Assembly (NCBI GenBank): GCA_010094045.1
Contig: ML986647.1
Location: 202,745-244,952 of the forward strand
Direction: 5' to 3'
Source of the DNA: Lojkania enalia
Taxonomy: Eukaryota > Ascomycota > Dothideomycetes > Pleosporales
Length of the DNA stretch: 42,208 nt
The translations under genes were made by a program, and so were the position numbers. Shown one piece after another: positions 21,273 through 32,238 of the stretch. A model generated the notes under the pieces. It worked only from the letters and a program-made list of their open reading frames with translations. It was not told where the DNA came from and did not search any database. Each line of letters starts with the position of its first letter. The first letter of the stretch is position 1.

Positions 21273-21813
21273 TGTAAAGGATGTAAAGTGCAAGAGAAAG
21301 TTTTCAAGCTGTCAACATAATTATTGAAGGTGAATCAGAGGTAGAGGTGTAGATTTAAACCTTCATTATCATCTTGAGAACCGCCCCGGAGCGGAATATG
21401 AGTCACGAAGATTGGATGTACGAAGGATTTAAGATGCGGGAGTTGCGCGAATAAAGGTGCAATCAGAATATTTTACCTTCTTATTCAGGGAATTGTATTT
21501 AGGTTATTTTGCATTCGGTAGATATCAAGGGGCTATGTGACCGTGGAAATGACGGAATTATGTCTCGGCCAACTTAAATGTCCAATGGCGGGGGTAGGAT
21601 GAACCCCGCGATATGCGGAGTTGTGCGTCTGACTTACGGTATTCATACGGTGTTCAATTACATTACTGTTTCTTGGGTATTTCGGAATTCGGATAGACCA
21701 TATATGTTCTTCCCTTGTTCTTTGAGCTTTCTGCGTGTGGTTTAAACCTCCGATTTCCTCGTGTATGCCTAGATTCTTGACCCGTCTCTCGTACGAAATC
21801 GTATATCATTCGC
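21273..21813. other. Intergenic between GNAT and QNG1
   Basis: 5' flank of the GNAT gene and 3' flank of QNG1, both minus strand. No repeat or RNA gene recognised. Confidence 0.4.
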
Positions 21814-23072
21814 TCAGTACCAGATACTCCTCGTCCTATGATGAGGTATTGCTTCTACTTTAGCTCTCTCACGCTCTTTCGCTAAGTCGTATAGGAAGAA
21901 GTCGATCAGGATAGCATTGATATTTGCATCCGATTGCAGCTTAAGAATCTCGCGGCGCAAGAGCTCGATGGCCCAGATACTGCATCCTAAATGCCGCGAC
22001 GTTAGACCACTAGGAGTTTCAAGTGTCCAGAATTATCTAACCTCGAATCTGTAGCTCCCAGGAATGAGCGGGCTCTATCGTCTGAAGACGTCGGATTCGA
22101 CCTTCCAGCGGAGGACAGTACGACATACAACCTAAAGAATGAAGCATCTGAGGGACTCGATAGTCTGAAATTTATCAAATCAACATCTCTTAAATCATCT
22201 AATCCAAATGAGTGCACTTACCCGCGAACATTGTGATCTTGTCGATATCGTCGAATTCTCCATATCCCTCACCGTCAAACGCCGCCCACAAATCCGCAAC
22301 AAAGATTTGTGCTCTCTTCAAAAACCTCACCTTCTTTCCGTCAAATATTGCCTCATCCCTAAAACAAGTAAATCTTTCAGCCAGCAGGTTAACCAGGCCC
22401 GCTGCAGACTTCTTCCCATCCTCAACTAGTACCCCAACGCTACTATCGAATTCCTATGCCATCAGTTTACCACTCAACTCCGCTTCAGCCGAATCAACGC
22501 ACCATATCAAGTACCTGTCCCGCTTCTCTCAAACAATCAATCCTCCCTTGGAACATAGGAATCTCCTCCTCGGTCTCCGACCGAAAAACATTCTTCAGAA
22601 CGTCCTCCGAGCACCCCTCCTCATCAGTCCAGAAACTCGGTGTCGTAATTGGAATCCCCTCATCCAATGCCCTCTGCAAAGCTGCGACAAGACTCCAATA
22701 CCCCGTCCACCTCGTCCCCCTATAACAAACTGCAAACCTTTCCTCCTCACTCTTCTCACTCCAGAAGCTAAAATTGAGCAAATCCATCGTAAAAATGAAA
22801 TTCAGGGTACTTTCATCCTTAGCCTTGGGATGCAGTGGGTGTTCTGCCCATGTCTTAGTGCTATATTCTCGTTCTTGCATTTGCTTTAAGATTTCGACAG
22901 CTGCGAGTTTGGTATGGCGCATGTCAAGGGCGACATCAATGCTGTTGTCATATATGAATTGTGCGTTTTCAAGGACCCTTGTTTCTGGGGGTGCAGAGGC
23001 ATCTCCAGGACCGAGACCGAACTTCTGGCGGAGGAGATCTAGGAGCTCGTGGTCGACTTCGTCGTCGGACAT
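21814..23072 (-). CDS. QNG1: Queuosine 5'-phosphate N-glycosylase/hydrolase (Qng1; former DUF2419)
   Basis: Salvage enzyme that releases queuine base from queuosine 5'-phosphate so that it can be inserted into tRNA by the TGT enzyme. Four exons (23072-22515, 22453-22222, 22164-22042, 21986-21814; introns 61, 57 and 55 bp) give 361 residues. Recognisable family blocks are VLENAQFIYDNSIDVALDM, TLNFIFTMDLLNFSFWS, MFQGRIDCLREAGQ, LWAAFDGEGYGEFDDIDKIT, MFADYRVPQMLHSLGC and INAILIDFFLYDLAKERE. All three junctions restore the expected sequence, e.g. FA-DYRVPQ and IRG-CSIW. The first ATG (MSDDEVD) is taken as the start; codons further upstream are non-ATG. A 225-codon plus-strand frame over this gene is a shadow. 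It is divergent from UBA2. Confidence 0.93.
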
Positions 23073-23512
23073 GTGGGTCGAATTGAAAGGTTTGGGAGGA
23101 GGGAATAGAGCCAACTCAGCTAGACAGGTAAGGCTCTTTGCTAGCCTAGAGCGGATATAAATTCGGCACTACTAGTAATAAATCTACGAAGTTGTACAGC
23201 TGATGATGGACGGAGAGTCAGATATTGTATATGCGTACTCTTATCTGGACTATCGTGGCAATTCACCCACTTAGCTTCAAACTGCTATCACACCAAAACG
23301 GCTAGCCTGCCAAGCCGTGCGGCTGCTGATTTCACATTACCAGCCCTGGCAGCTGGAGCTCTCCAACCGGCGCCGCCTTCACCACCGTCCGTGCGTGCTC
23401 GGGACCGCCCTCTGATGTCCTTCCCTTTCCAATCCTCTACCCAAACCACCCTAAATCGCTCCGGACCTCACCTTCACATGTCGTAACGCGGCCATCAACA
23501 AACAACTCCAAC
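23073..23512. promoter_or_regulatory. Divergent promoter region QNG1 / UBA2
   Basis: 440 bp between two start codons facing away from each other; it must hold the core promoters of both genes. No clear TATA box is seen for UBA2, as is usual for housekeeping genes. Confidence 0.5.
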
Positions 23513-25607
23513 ATGGCGACGGCACCAGGACGCGACAAGTTTGCTCGTCAGAGCCTCGGGTCTCTGCACACGCGGATCAAGCAGGTAGCGCTCGCGCTCT
23601 AATCGGGTGATGCAGCTGGGTGAGAAGTACTGACGGAAATGCAGTCGCGAGTCTTAATGGTGGGCGCTGGCGGCATCGGTTGCGAGCTGCTGAAGAACCT
23701 CGTGCTCACCGGCTTCGGAGAGATTCATATTGTGGATTTGGATACAATAGATTTGAGTAATCTTAATCGTCAATTTCTATTCCGCAATGAGCATATCAAG
23801 ATGTCGAAGGCATTGGTAGGTAAAGTTTGAATGGTAAAGGCGAGCAAACGTATTCGCTAACTGTTCGGTACATAGGTTGCCAAGGAGTCGGCGGGTAGGT
23901 TCAATCCAAATGTTAAGATCGAGGCGTATCACGACAATATCAAGGATCCCAAGTTCAATGTTGCATGGTTCAAGGGATTCGGCGTCGTTTTCAATGCGTT
24001 GGATAACTTGGATGCGCGCCGGCATGTGAACAAGATGTGCCTTGCAGCTAATGTGCCCTTGGTTGAGAGCGGTACAACCGGGTTCAACGGTCAGGTTCAG
24101 GTCATTAGAAAGGTATTAATTGCATATCGTGGCTCTAATTACGACAACTAATGGTTCCATCTTAAGAGGACGACCGAATGCTACGACTGCGTTCCGAAAG
24201 ACCCCCCGAAGAGCTTTCCTGTCTGCACGATACGAAGCACACCGAGCCAACCGATACACTGCATAGTTTGGGGTAAAAGCTATCTATTCACGGAAATCTT
24301 TGGTACAAGCGAAGACGATGCGCCGGAGCTAGACCACAGCGAAGATTCGGAGAACGCAAAAGAGATCGAGAACCTACGCCGCGAATCACAGGCACTAAAG
24401 CGCATCCGGGAATCGATGGGTTCCGATGACTTCCCCCGACTCGTCTTCAACAAGGTCTACAAGGAGGATATTGAGCGGTTACGAAGCATGGAGGACATGT
24501 GGAAGTCTAGAAGAGCTCCGGAAGCACTAGACTACGACAAGCTTACATCGGAAGCCCTTGGCGCGGGCGCATCAGTTGCGCAAAAAGATCAGGTCATTTG
24601 GACGCTCGACGAGAACTTTGCCGTCTTCGTGGACAGCCTGAAGAGACTGAGTCTGCGTCTTGAGGAAACCCGCGCTAAGGCGGATGCTGGCAACGCACCG
24701 CCAATTCTAACATTTGATAAAGATGATGTCGATGCTCTTGACTTTGTCGCTGCAAGTGCCAATCTTCGATCGCACGTATTCGGCATTGAAACTCGGTCAA
24801 AGTTCGATATCAAGCGTAAGTATATCTCGCTAAGTCAAGCCGAATAGAGGTTGATATTTGGTAGAAATGGCCGGCAACATCATTCCCGCAATCGCTACCA
24901 CAAACGCCATGACTGCTAGCTTGTGCGTTCTGCAAGCATTCAAAGTTTTGCGCGACGAATTTGACAAAGCTAAGATGGTGTTCCTCACCCGATCGACAGA
25001 GCGTGTAATCTCCAACGAGCCTCTCCGACCGCCAAACCCTGTCTGTCCGACCTGCAGCGTAGCTCAGTCGACGCTGACCGTGGACGCGTCGCGCGCAACG
25101 CTCAATGACCTAGTCAAGCTATTAAAGACACAGCTAGGCTACGGCGAAGAGTTCAGCATTCACAGCGAAGCAAGTTTGCTGTACGACCCCGAAGAGGACC
25201 AAAATATGCCCAAGACATTTGATGAGCTAGACTTGAAGCAAGACAGATTCGTCACCGTCATCGACGAGGCAGATGAAGATACCAAAGTCAATCTCGTCTT
25301 CTTCATCTCAGAAAAGAGCCTTGAGCAGGACACAAAGCCGATTAATCTTTCTGAAAAGATCAAGATCCCAACAAAACCCAAGGCCGCCCCACCCGCGGAG
25401 GCTAATGGAGGGGCGCTAGCACCAAACGGTCGTATACATTCTGTTATGAATGGCACCGCGAACGGGAAACGCAAACGCGATGCGAACGAGGCTGGTCTAG
25501 AGGATGAGCTTGCCACAAAGCGAGGCAAGGTTGCTGCCTCAGCAGACGACGACATCGTTATCGTAGATGATGCTACTGACGGCGCCATCTTAATTGATGA
25601 TGACTGA
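23513..25607 (+). CDS. UBA2: SUMO-activating enzyme subunit Uba2 (SAE2)
   Basis: Catalytic subunit of the SUMO E1, which pairs with Aos1 to adenylate SUMO and carry it as a thioester. Five exons (23513-23584, 23645-23815, 23876-24112, 24167-24815, 24865-25607; introns 60, 60, 54 and 49 bp) give 623 residues. The adenylation domain begins [16 protein letters not shown] (GxGxxG, residues 31-36), with [17 protein letters not shown] and [10 protein letters not shown]. The catalytic Cys is C180 in [19 protein letters not shown]. The zinc site is C165/C168 (CYDC) and C437/C440 (CPTC). [16 protein letters not shown] is rebuilt across intron 4. The ubiquitin-like domain follows, then a tail with a KRKRD basic signal and an acidic/hydrophobic IVIVDD segment that may bind SUMO. 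No damage is seen. Confidence 0.96.
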
Positions 25608-25872
25608 AAACTTGAGTCGTTGGCTACATCTCTGTCATCTCTACTTAAAAGTCCTTGACATCTTTGGCATTAGCAACTTGGCTACACCTTGGATCATCCA
25701 CGGCATCAGACAGCATTAATATAGGCCTCCACTTATCGCCCTAATATCCACCGCGGGCGCGGCGTTTTGCGTTTATCGGCATTGTTCATGGGTATACCTA
25801 GTATCTGGATTTTCTGGGAGGCGACAGCACGGTATCAAGGGGGACCAAAGGGGCTGAAGGTGGATTTTGGAT

Positions 25873-26778
25873 CTAAGTGGCGCTAAGGCCTCCATCGATA
25901 TTGAGAACGCAGTTATGCGCGTAGTTATTTCTTATTAGGAATAGCACTGCGTCGGCGACTTCTTCGGGTCGACCGAATCTCTTAAGGGGTATAGAGGCCC
26001 TGAGATTTGACGACCGGGAGAGATCTGTGTATAGTATAGGTTTAGCAATGGAGGGTGAATATATATGGGAGACTTGAATGTGAGATTTGTATGAGGACGT
26101 ACCGGCGGTCATGTCGGTTTCAATGTAACCGGGGACTATCGCATTGACGCGGACACCATTTGAACCCAGCTCCCCAGCCAGCGCGCGCGTAAAGCCTAAC
26201 ACGCCAGCTTTGCTCGCAGAGTAGGCAACGGCGCCACGACCCCCCTTCATGCCGAGTAAGCTCGCGACGTTTATTATCACGGGCGTGTGATTATCGGGAT
26301 CGCTACTATTTGCCTTACGCGCCCTAATCCATTTCTCTTTCAACAGGTACCTTGTTCCTAACATCATGCCTGTGAGATTTGTCTCGATGATCTTCTGAAG
26401 AGAGGGTTCTGGTGTTCGGATGAAGAGACTGTTTTGCTTTATTCCAGCGCAGTTTACTAGCACGTTGTAGGACCCGTTGTTCGTCGCTTTCCGCAACTCC
26501 GGGTTCAGCGTCTCGGGGAACCAGAAGGAGGGGGATGATACGTCGCCCATGATGGCGTGGTGTAGGTTTGTGCGTTCGGCTGTGAGAGTTGCTGCTACAG
26601 GAGAGGAGCCTGAGGGCTGAGATTGTGGTGGGGGTCTCGAGGGTCGGAGCTCATGGAGGGCAGCTCGTAGAGAGGACTCCGAGCGTGAAATTAGTGTTAC
26701 ATTATACTTGTGTCTTGCTAGGAGGTGTGCGATGGCGAGACCAATGCCGCGGCTACCACCTGTTACGAGAGCGTGCAT
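25873..26778 (-). CDS. 3-oxoacyl-[ACP] reductase-like SDR (FabG/OAR1 type)
   Basis: NADPH-dependent short-chain reductase, likely the beta-ketoacyl reductase of mitochondrial fatty-acid synthesis by similarity to FabG/Oar1. Two exons (26778-26103 and 26024-25873) give 275 residues. Motifs: TGGSRGIG at 6-13, NCAG at 109-112 (a variant of NNAG), the catalytic tetrad Asn134, Ser173, Tyr186 and Lys190 in YSASKAG, and the PGYIETDMTADLS loop, which appears only after splicing. About 30 residues rich in Pro/Ser (about 45-70) are inserted in the cofactor domain. The intron (26025-26102, GTACGT...ACACAG) is 78 bp and has no in-frame stop, so an unspliced reading also stays open. It converges with UBA2 and diverges from ELC1. 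Confidence 0.88.
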   Translation of the reverse strand: MHALVTGGSRGIGLAIAHLLARHKYNVTLISRSESSLRAALHELRPSRPPPQSQPSGSSPVAATLTAERTNLHHAIMGDVSSPSFWFPETLNPELRKATNNGSYNVLVNCAGIKQNSLFIRTPEPSLQKIIETNLTGMMLGTRYLLKEKWIRARKANSSDPDNHTPVIINVASLLGMKGGRGAVAYSASKAGVLGFTRALAGELGSNGVRVNAIVPGYIETDMTAGTSSYKSHIQVSHIYSPSIAKPILYTDLSRSSNLRASIPLKRFGRPEEVADAVLFLIRNNYAHNCVLNIDGGLSAT

Positions 26779-27142
26779 GTCTATATGGGCAGGAGCCCGC
26801 GCATGAGTTGCAATGTAGGTTAGCCGGTAGGCTTGGTGGAGTTGAATTTTCACGATGAATTGGGCAGGGAACAAGAGATCCGATAAACTAGTTTCAAGAA
26901 GAGGAGGGGAATCTTTGCTAAGGACCAGAATGTAGCGTACTTATGTATCAGAAAGAGTTGCGTGGTTATGAGAGCTGTGAGCTTCAATGGAGAATGGAGC
27001 TACGAAGCTTGAGCTGGGCTTACTAAGCCATTAATCACGGTATCACGTTTTCGCGCGTTGCACTTCCTTGCGACGTTTGTTCTTTGCTAGCCTTGTATAA
27101 CCCTCGATTTTGGCAACGCTATGAATTATTTCGGCGACAACA
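26779..27142. promoter_or_regulatory. Divergent promoter region, reductase / ELC1
   Basis: 364 bp between opposing start codons. No distinctive motif recognised. Confidence 0.45.
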
Positions 27143-27684
27143 ATGGCGCAAAAATTGAGCGAATATGTGACCTTGGTGTCTTCCGATGGTTTTGAGTTCA
27201 AGGTCCTGAGATCCGCAGCGTGCATTGCAGGGACGATAAAGAAGGCGCTAGATCCGTCCTGTGAGTCTCTTTATCCCTTTGAGATGCACCAGAGAGGTAA
27301 AACGTATGGATATATGTTATGGATACTAACACATGCATGTGTAGATGGCTTCCGTGAAGGCTCTGAGAATCGCATGAAGTTCGAGAATATCAAGTACGAT
27401 TGCTACCGCTCCTCCCCAATCTCGAGCATTTCCTCCGCGTTTGACCCTGATCTCTCTATATTATTGGAAAGGAACTAGAAGTGATTCTTTGTTAGTGGCG
27501 TCATCCTCGAGAAGGTCTGCGAGTACCTATACTACAATCAGAAATATGCGGAAGCCCGAGATGTGCCAGATCCAGAGATACCTCCAGAGCTGTGTCTGGA
27601 GTTGCTGATTGCGGCAGATTATTTGGACGGTGAGAATATCATATACAAAATCATAAGAAACTTGCTAATAATTTTGCAGTATGA
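27143..27684 (+). CDS. ELC1: Elongin C (BTB/POZ-fold, SKP1-like)
   Basis: Adaptor subunit of elongin and of cullin-RING ubiquitin ligases. Four exons (27143-27260, 27345-27393, 27496-27629, 27680-27684) give 101 residues, close to the roughly 100 of fungal Elc1. The product reads YVTLVSSDGFEFKVLRSAAC, then GTIKKALDPS-YGFREGSENRMKFENI-NGVILEKVCEYLYYN and ending CLELLIAADYLDV. Introns are 84, 102 and 50 bp; intron 1 holds a perfect TACTAAC branch site. The last coding exon supplies only five bases, completing Val and the TGA. All joins rebuild the expected protein, so this small gene is well supported despite being split. Confidence 0.93.
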
Positions 27685-27964
27685 CAGCTAATGGACTGAA
27701 GAAAGCCAGCACAGCGCAACGTATAGGACAATGAGCGAGGGTACCACATGGCAACGAGTTTCTATATGCATGTGATACCGTAGACTATAATGAGTGCATA
27801 CAAGGCGTTTGAAGCAAGCAAAACTACGATCCCGGTTATCACGATAATAAAATGTCTATCCAACTTGAATTTTCGATCCAAGATTGTACCAACGAATCAT
27901 TCCATCTCCTAGTAGAGTACCACTATTCACCTCCCTCTACTCGGCATCCCTCCCTTTTCTAACA

Positions 27965-28672
27965 TTAATTCATCCATTCTCTCAGCATCTCCTCTCCCAC
28001 TCCTCTAACCAAAATATGCACATGCTCCAAACTCCTTACAGACTGCAAATTCGTCGTATTTTTAAACCATTGGACTTTCTCCCCCTCCCTCACTTCCCCC
28101 GTCTCCCCCGCCGGAACCCTAAACCTCTTCCTCACGAAATCCGTAACATGTCTCCTTCCAGCCTCCGTCAGCGCGCCTTCGGAATCCACGTCCAGCGGTT
28201 GCTTGAGCCAAACCACAATGTGCGATATCCCCGGCGTAACGGCGTAACTCCAGTCATTTCGCAGGATCTTGTAGTCTTCCTCATGTCCGAAGGGAATTGA
28301 GCTTTTCAGCTCAAATCTAAACGCGCCGGACTGATTCAATGGCTTCCACAACAGGCGCTGTTGCAAAAGATACTGAGTTGCAGAGCCGTATTTGGCCTTC
28401 ACGTGAGCTGACCATGCGAGGTAGGCTTTCAGGAAGGAGGGCCAACGTTTCAATTCATCGAGGCGGTTGGTGGAAATTAGATGGTGGAGATCCTCCCATG
28501 TGTGTGCTGTGAATTGGTCGTCCGTTAGGGAGAGCTGGTGCCAGTCGATGGCTGTTAGGGCAAAGGGGGGGCTGTCGCGAGGGAAAGGGAGGGCGGTGGG
28601 GTCAGGGTTAGATTTCCAGGTTGACTGGAACGTTGCTGGGTGGGATTCGTGGTCGATTTCTTGTTCGGACAT
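27965..28672 (-). CDS. DUF3605 protein (annotated in fungi as N-acetylglucosamine-induced protein 1-like)
   Basis: A single-exon 235-residue protein starting MSEQEIDHES. Recognised blocks in order: TWEDLHHLISTNRLDELKRW, YGSATQYLLQQRLLW, YKILRNDWSYAVTPGISHIV (the NDW-x-Y...GI.H.VVW core), VWLKQPL, and near the C-terminus WFKNTTNLQSVRSLEHVHIL. This order matches my recall of DUF3605. The molecular role is unknown; relatives are named for induction by N-acetylglucosamine in yeast-like fungi. It is convergent with ELC1. A run of 16 A on its coding strand lies upstream of the ATG and could keep the promoter open. Confidence 0.72.
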   Translation of the reverse strand: MSEQEIDHESHPATFQSTWKSNPDPTALPFPRDSPPFALTAIDWHQLSLTDDQFTAHTWEDLHHLISTNRLDELKRWPSFLKAYLAWSAHVKAKYGSATQYLLQQRLLWKPLNQSGAFRFELKSSIPFGHEEDYKILRNDWSYAVTPGISHIVVWLKQPLDVDSEGALTEAGRRHVTDFVRKRFRVPAGETGEVREGEKVQWFKNTTNLQSVRSLEHVHILVRGVGEEMLREWMN

Positions 28673-28709
28673 GACGGTGGGCTGGTTGGGAGCAAAGGTA
28701 AGCTGAAAG

Positions 28710-28725
28710 TTTTTTTTTTTTTTTT
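28710..28725. repeat. Homopolymer run of 16 T
   Basis: A pure T tract on the plus strand (A on the coding strand of the DUF3605 gene), 38-53 bp before its start codon. Poly(dA:dT) tracts often exclude nucleosomes; such tracts are also prone to sequencing and replication slippage. Confidence 0.6.
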
Positions 28726-29537
28726 GAGTGGGGGTGTTTAAGCAGCTATTGAAATGGTGTGGAAGTGTGTGTTCGAGTCGATACTAATATTGAGCGAGGC
28801 GAGAACGAAATACCAATAGGGAGGATAGTCCAGTTATTTATGTGCGTCCAGGCGCATATCCGACGTTTCTCGTCCCCTAGTCTGTGGTGTTGCGGCTTCT
28901 TTGCGTATGCGGTGTGGTCTGGCTTCAGGCCAGAGCAGCAAAGCGGCCAATATAGTGGTACGTCACCGTGGAAACTACATGATAATCCTTTAGGCTGCAA
29001 TTAATACGGACATGTGCCTTTGTTCCGCCCTTACGGAAGCGAATTCCTAGGCATGAAGGGCGGGATAGTAGGTGGGATGCCCTGCAGATGTGGGGTGTGG
29101 GTCCGAATGTAGAGTGGTGGGCGGATGCATTACTAGTTCGGGAGCTATATTAATGAGAGAATTTCTTGAGCTGCACTCATAAATCGTATGTAGATAAATG
29201 TTGGTGATAATATTATAATACAGGATATCATAGTTGGGAAGTCGGGTATTTGATCAGCTGTAACTGCAGGGTTCATTCATGGAAGTTGTTCGTCAAAAAA
29301 TTGCCATAATATGTATAATTCCTGTGGAAAGTGGTGATATACACGCTACTTAACCCCCCGACTCTCTATATCTCTATTCTTATGCTCTTACTTGTACATC
29401 TCCTTTGGTATCCTACACATCCATAAAAGGCACTATCATACATATTCACACCCCATATAGACTACCGCATAATTCCCACCCACCACCTGTAGCTCTCATA
29501 TGAACATCCCATCCACATATATATACACTCTTCCCAC
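28726..29537. other. Intergenic, DUF3605 to TMEM256-like gene
   Basis: 5' flank of the DUF3605 gene and 3' flank of the TMEM256-like gene. Open frames on both strands near 28746-29004 overlap each other and have no recognised motif. Confidence 0.4.
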
Positions 29538-30019
29538 TTATTTAAACTTAGGAAGAATAGGCCGTTTCGTGAACGCTAGCGCCGCCCAGCCTCCAATCAA
29601 ACACAAACCTCCTAACGGAGTGACAGGCCCCATCCACTTCCACCGCTGTGGATCCAAAACAAGTAGGTATAAACTCCCACTAAACATTGTCATTCCAGCA
29701 GTAAAGAGACCCATAGCGAGCATATTCTGCGGTGCGCAGACGGAGGCGAATGTTAAGGCACAAGAGTGGACGAGCTACGCGGAAGAACAGTATTAGCCGT
29801 GGCTATTTGTGTAGAAATCTGGCAAGGGAGATGGAAGGAGAGAGTGGGGAAGGAGAACAAAGAAGAGAGTATAGGTACCTGGTATTGTGCCGCCGTGCTC
29901 CAATTCGCGATTCTCTGCGGATCTTGGATTCGCTTCCTGAGGCCGTGGGCACCGAATGCGCCGAGCATGACGGAGCCTGCGCCGGAGAAGCAGCCGATTG
30001 TCCAGAAGGCCGGTGGCAT
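29538..30019 (-). CDS. TMEM256/DUF423 family small membrane protein
   Basis: Two exons (30019-29879 and 29774-29538) around a 104-bp intron give 125 residues with about four hydrophobic helices. The family signature is GSVMLGAFGAHGLRKRI followed by NWSTAAQYQ-LVHSCALTFAS, the second rebuilt exactly across the splice (CAG|GTACCT...GCGTAG|CTC). The remaining helices are MLAMGLFTAGMTMFSGSLY and GPVTPLGGLCLIGGWAAL, with a basic end PKFK. The biochemical role is unknown in all kingdoms; bacterial YgdD-type relatives are also small membrane proteins. Length is typical. A 173-codon plus-strand frame here is a shadow. Confidence 0.87.
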
Positions 30020-32238
30020 GTTGGAAACAGTTTCGACAAGTCAATTGAGTCAATTGGGCGAGTTGCGGTTGTATGCGATGAGGTGGTTGAGTTCCAGACG
30101 GCGCTGGGAATATGTGGGGTGAAGCTCTTAGCCGTTTCGCAGCTCGGTGGTTCGACGACGCGAAGCCGAGGAACTACACTAACCTGTGCTGATAAGTCTG
30201 TCTTTGAGCTTGTTCTTCCAAACGCCGTGCCGTTGGGATTTTATACCACCTAGTCAATTCGTTCATTTTTATAGCCGTTAGTGCAATCGAGGTTATATAA
30301 AGTATGGCATGTTAACTGGCGGGTTCCCTTCAATCACCTATCCCAACCATATATTATTAAACATAAAGCCTGCACACTTCGAACGTAGAGGAATCCCTTT
30401 TAAACAAAGTTATATCTAGGAAGCTTACCTTGGTTCTCCAAAGCGGGACATAGTCCTAAGTTAATGCATCCCCTCGTTTCTTGAAGCTGCTATAGAGCGA
30501 ATCTATTCTTCCACTTTGTGGCTCCCTTATTGGAATAGGATGCTATACCAAAATATGAAAATCGAAAAAGAGTTATCTTTGCATTCAGTCAGTATTACAT
30601 TCTCTTGTATGCCCTTAATGAATTTAGTGAATAGCAAATGAGTGTTAAATAACTAAAGCTACCATGCTTAGGTGTGGGGAAGGACAACAATTAGATATCG
30701 CCTCGATGAACACTTTAAATATTAAGTTCAGCACAAAATGGGTGACCGTTTCATACATTTGCATCTAGCTTATTTCGATTATAGTTTTCAATATATGTAA
30801 GCAGGAGTGGGTGGAGACTGTATGGTGTGTATTGATAGATGTATTCATGATAGTGCCGATGGTTGTCCTAGCCTATCGGTCAAGATACAGCAGGGGAATA
30901 TATAGTACATGAGACTACTTAGTCAAGGGCTGCATAGCTGATTAGGCACGTGACCTGAGCCTACAATAAATGTTAGAGGAATCTGTCCCCGCTTATTTCC
31001 ATATGCTACAACTGATCAGGGGCCAACTGAGGGGCTACTGGCAATCGAGGAGGGCGGGGTTGATGCATAATATAAGCTTTAACTATTGTGAATGATATCT
31101 TGAGAGTACTAGGGGGCCCTTCTATTAATTCTGAGTTGTGGAAATGGATATCAATATCAGTACGTGCTATGGCAAGTTTCAACCCCGTCCTATTGGTCGT
31201 GATATGCATGCCTTTTCACACGGAAAAATGGACAAGTAGCCTAACAAGATGGAGAAAGGTAAGTACTTTCGCATTAATATAGGCAAGTTGATGTTGTTGC
31301 TTCGGAAGATGCAATAAATCCATCAAAGCCTGATGTGATGTAGTTGACTCGTCCTATAAACTAATATGTCTTGTTCTTCATGTTTGGTCCTTCTGGTAGA
31401 TTTAGCTTGTTAAAGGAGGTAGACCAGAGTAACTCATGCTTTGGGCTGGATTACAGTGTCGAGAAAGTCACATTCTCCAAGGGATCTTCACTATTTCTCT
31501 TGATGACTAGATAATGTTGCAATAGGCGTGCTAAAGGAACCTCGTATCTCAATACATCAAAGTTATTCAACAGTCGATAACTACCCGACCGCGGTCCGAT
31601 ATCAAGACTTTCTTGGTAATTTGGATAGCGCTAGAAATTTTCCAGAGGCTGCGGTTATGGAAATGTAAGCATTGGAACAATTGTTCTCGTCACTGTGGAT
31701 CATTGTGAGACGAAGCTGTAGGCACAGTACCATCATTCGCATTGTTGTTTTCTGTGTTAACGTACCTAATCGTGACATGATACCGTGATCTGTGTCTTTA
31801 CCATCTCTCCTCCTTCATTATATATAATGACTCGCCTGTAGAAGATGTTATATTTTCATAGTTCCTCTGTACTGGTCACGTCATTCCTAGGATATCAAGG
31901 TGTTTCTTCTATGGGACGTTTCTGGTTATTTTACTTCTATATGCCGTTCTATGATGCGCTACTTTTACTTTATTTTCCCTTATTTGTGGCTTCATAAACG
32001 GCTACAAAGACCACCCTTAGAAAGTCTCCGCGAATTCATAGCCTCAATGCCTTTTTTAAAGTAATACTCGTTCAACTCTTCCGACTGACTTAGGCCGTGA
32101 AATAGTGCACTCTCCACCTTCATCGATAGAAGAGGTCATCTATTGTCTTTCTCAACTTCGGGGCACTAGTACGTGAGCCGATGCAAGGTTATATCGTTTC
32201 GATACTAAATAGCACGCAGCAAGCTACGAGCCACAGCC
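30020..32238. other. Gene-poor stretch with one decayed repeat segment
   Basis: No intact gene is supported over 2.2 kb. The only structure I can show is the segment at 31525-31640 that is related to 33363-33480. The rest is AT-rich with many stops in all frames and may be old decayed sequence. Confidence 0.45.
31525..31640 (+). repeat. Diverged duplicate segment, copy 1
   Basis: About two-thirds identical by eye to 33363-33480, with a shared 24-base core around GCTAAAGGAACCTCG. Both read NRRAKGTS followed by weaker similarity in one frame, so the ancestor was probably coding. This copy has in-frame stops. Confidence 0.5.

Noticed and set aside
22212..22889. 225-codon open frame on the plus strand
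   Set aside because: It lies antisense to QNG1, whose four exons rebuild a recognised protein; the plus-strand translation has no motif and is Ser/Pro/Leu-rich as expected of a shadow.
29732..30253. 173-codon plus-strand frame
   Set aside because: Antisense to the TMEM256-like gene and its 5' flank; composition is low-complexity Arg/Glu/Ser-rich with no motif.
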